Shown: piece after piece, positions 6,014-6,906 of the stretch
Numbering within the stretch: the stretch's first letter is position 1
Layout of the letters: every line of letters begins with the position of its first letter
Assembly (NCBI GenBank): GCA_946627905.1
Contig: CAMOVY010000059.1
Coordinates: forward strand, 1-6,906
Direction: 5' to 3'
Origin: an uncultured Clostridia bacterium
Lineage (GTDB): Bacteria; Bacillota; Clostridia; Christensenellales; Borkfalkiaceae
Length of the DNA stretch: 6,906 nucleotides
Translations under genes and position numbers: made by a program
The notes under the pieces: model-generated
Told to the model about the DNA's origin: nothing
Database searches by the model: none
What the model saw: the letters and a program-made list of their open reading frames with translations, nothing else

Positions 6014-6043
6014 TTGACATATATTCCCCAAGTATGATATATT
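6014..6043 (+). promoter_or_regulatory. Promoter of the collagen-like lipoprotein gene
   Basis: A consensus -35 box TTGACA (6014-6019) and a -10 box TATATT (6038-6043) are separated by 18 bases. The -10 is preceded by TG at 6035-6036, giving an extended -10. This is a sigma-A-type promoter with expected start near 6050 and a leader of about 24 bases. The possible operator half-site CATTTGT at 6006-6012 lies just before the -35 box, so a bound protein could block polymerase. Confidence 0.8.
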
Positions 6044-6073
6044 AAAGTAAAAATTTATAAAACGGAGAATTTT

Positions 6074-6906
6074 ATGAGAAAATTTTTGACGATTTTAGCG
6101 TTAAGTTTGGTTTGCGTGCTTTGCGCGATAGGCTTTGTCGCGTGTGAGAATAGCGGGAATACTGCTGCCGACACCCGCAATCCTGACATTGTCGGCGTGT
6201 ATAATATGTATACCGCTTACGCGGAAGAAAACGGCGAAACACCGCTATCCTATGAAGAGTGGATTAAAAGCATAAAGGGTGAAAACGGAAAGGACGGTAA
6301 AGACGGAATAAACGGGATTGACGGTAAGAACGGAAAAGACGGGGTAAGCATAGTAAAGATAGAAAAAACTTCTACCGACGGACTTATTGATACTTATACT
6401 ATAACATACAGCAACAGCGAAACGACGACTTTTACCGTAAAGAACGGCAAAAACGGTGAAAACGGCGGCAAAGGTGCGGATGGTACAACACCACAACTGC
6501 GTGTAAATTCAGACACTAATGAGTGGGAAGTTTCTTACGATAAAGGCGCGACTTGGACGGGATTAGGCGTTAAAGCCAAAGGGGATAACGGGACGGACGG
6601 CAAAATTCCCGAAATAAGGGTTAATAATGAAATCGGCTATATTCAATGGAAATATACCGACGAAAGCGAAACCGAGTGGAAAAATTTACAAAGGATAAAT
6701 ATAGAGTGCGTTCACGATTGGTCTGAATATTTCGTAAATGAAAACGCTACTTGCGAACATATAGGTGAAAAGTATAGATATTGTACCAAATGTAATCAAA
6801 AAGAAACTTATATAATACCTATAATTGCACACGATTGGAAAATTACAGAAAAAGTAGCGGCGACTTGCGCGGATGGGCATATAAATTACGAGTGTTCTAT
6901 GTGCCA
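6074..6906 (+). CDS. Collagen-like lipoprotein with Cys/His repeats (partial, 3' end outside window)
   Basis: The reading frame is open from the ATG at 6074 to the window end, giving 277 complete codons and no stop. GGAG (6064-6067) lies six bases before the ATG. Residues 1-24 form a lipoprotein signal peptide (MRKFLTILALSLVCVLCAIG then FVAC), with C24 as the probable lipidated cysteine, so the protein should be anchored outside the membrane. Residues 40-68 hold a YNMYTAYAEENGETPLSYEE-type linker seen before collagen-like runs in gut Bacillota. Gly-X-Y runs follow at 69-90 and 125-137, with a short one at 170-176. Between them are beta-rich segments with tryptophan pairs (NEWEVSYDKGATWTGLG, YIQWKYTDESETEWKNL). 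From residue 212 a Cys/His repeat begins, as HDW, ATC, then CxxC, with a period of about 38. The function is unknown; a surface adhesive or structural role is an inference. Confidence 0.85.
   Translation, partial: MRKFLTILALSLVCVLCAIGFVACENSGNTAADTRNPDIVGVYNMYTAYAEENGETPLSYEEWIKSIKGENGKDGKDGINGIDGKNGKDGVSIVKIEKTSTDGLIDTYTITYSNSETTTFTVKNGKNGENGGKGADGTTPQLRVNSDTNEWEVSYDKGATWTGLGVKAKGDNGTDGKIPEIRVNNEIGYIQWKYTDESETEWKNLQRINIECVHDWSEYFVNENATCEHIGEKYRYCTKCNQKETYIIPIIAHDWKITEKVAATCADGHINYECSMC
6278..6343 (+). repeat. Gly-X-Y coding repeat, first run
   Basis: Seven tandem nine-base units encode GEN GKD GKD GIN GID GKN GKD plus a final glycine (residues 69-90 of the lipoprotein). The X and Y positions are rich in K, D, N and E with no proline, as in many bacterial collagen-like proteins. 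Units differ in third codon positions (GGT, GGA, GGG), so the repeat is not freshly amplified. Confidence 0.8.
6446..6484 (+). repeat. Gly-X-Y coding repeat, second run
   Basis: Four units encode GKN GEN GGK GAD plus a closing glycine (residues 125-137). It is shorter than the first run and separated from it by a beta-rich segment of about 34 residues, so the protein alternates short collagen-like stretches with small domains. Confidence 0.65.
6704..6906 (+). repeat. Cys/His-rich tandem repeat in the lipoprotein, at least two units
   Basis: Unit 1 has H214-D-W216, ATC ending at C227, G231, and C237-x2-C240. Unit 2 has H253-D-W255, ATC ending at C265, G268, and C274-x2-C277. Offsets between equivalent residues are 37-39. 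Further units probably lie beyond the window. The Cys/His arrangement suggests zinc-stabilised or disulfide-bonded mini-domains; similar repeats are frequent in large surface proteins of gut Clostridia. Fold and ligand are not established by this sequence. Confidence 0.65.

Noticed and set aside
6033..6038. TATGAT as the -10 box of the lipoprotein promoter
   Set aside because: Only 13 bases separate it from TTGACA; TATATT at 6038-6043 with TG extension has an acceptable 18-base spacing.
6245..6496. 83-codon open frame on the minus strand
   Set aside because: Antisense to the Gly-X-Y repeats. Its repeated VFTVLSVF-type runs are merely the complement of GGA/AAA/GAC codons.
6686..6880. 64-codon open frame on the minus strand
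   Set aside because: Antisense to the Cys/His repeat region of the lipoprotein, with no ribosome binding site or family features.
5550..6906. Mobile element or prophage remnant marked by the XRE regulator
   Set aside because: No integrase, transposase, terminal repeats or attachment-site duplication is visible, so a regulator alone does not justify the call.

Overview
The window looks like a chromosomal segment of an uncultured, probably spore-forming Bacillota (Clostridia-type) bacterium. The basis is gene content and order. Positions 162-5064 carry yqfC, yqfD, yqfF/pgpH, ybeY, era, a tiny yqzL-like gene and recO, all on the + strand. This matches the well-known Bacillus/Clostridium yqfC-to-recO block. 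Coding DNA is moderately AT-rich with abundant GCG, GGC and AAC codons, while intergenic DNA is very AT-rich. The exact order or family cannot be fixed from the sequence; a gut Clostridia lineage is a guess.

Layout. Positions 1-161 hold no gene: a very strong GC hairpin (56-85, probably the terminator of an upstream unit), a second small hairpin (95-110), and a possible sporulation-type promoter in front of yqfC. Positions 162-5064 are the compact housekeeping/sporulation operon, with overlapping or closely spaced genes. Compared with the Bacillus arrangement, phoH is missing between yqfD and pgpH, and dgkA and cdd are missing between ybeY and era. Two membrane proteins are clearly short for their families. 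PgpH lacks room for the large extracellular module between its first two membrane helices, and YqfD lacks part of its extracytoplasmic region.

Positions 5130-5549 encode a small cupin with its own strong ribosome binding site. It converges on a minus-strand XRE-type regulator (5625-5951), and a symmetric hairpin between them (5588-5626) can terminate both. Positions 5952-6073 form a divergent promoter region. It has an excellent promoter for the rightward gene, an almost perfect 20-bp dyad, and a heptamer repeated 22 bp apart, together suggesting operators for the XRE protein. The rightward gene (6074 to the window end, incomplete) encodes a lipoprotein with collagen-like Gly-X-Y runs followed by cysteine/histidine repeats, probably exposed on the cell surface.

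How the genes fit together. The left block combines spore-coat/forespore functions (yqfC, yqfD), c-di-AMP turnover (pgpH), rRNA maturation and ribosome assembly (ybeY, era) and recombinational repair (recO). The right part is accessory: a small-molecule-binding cupin of unknown substrate and a regulator/surface-lipoprotein pair. I see no insertion sequence, tRNA, rRNA, CRISPR array or integration site. The most interesting lead is the regulator/collagen-like lipoprotein pair with its operator-like region, followed by the trimmed PgpH.
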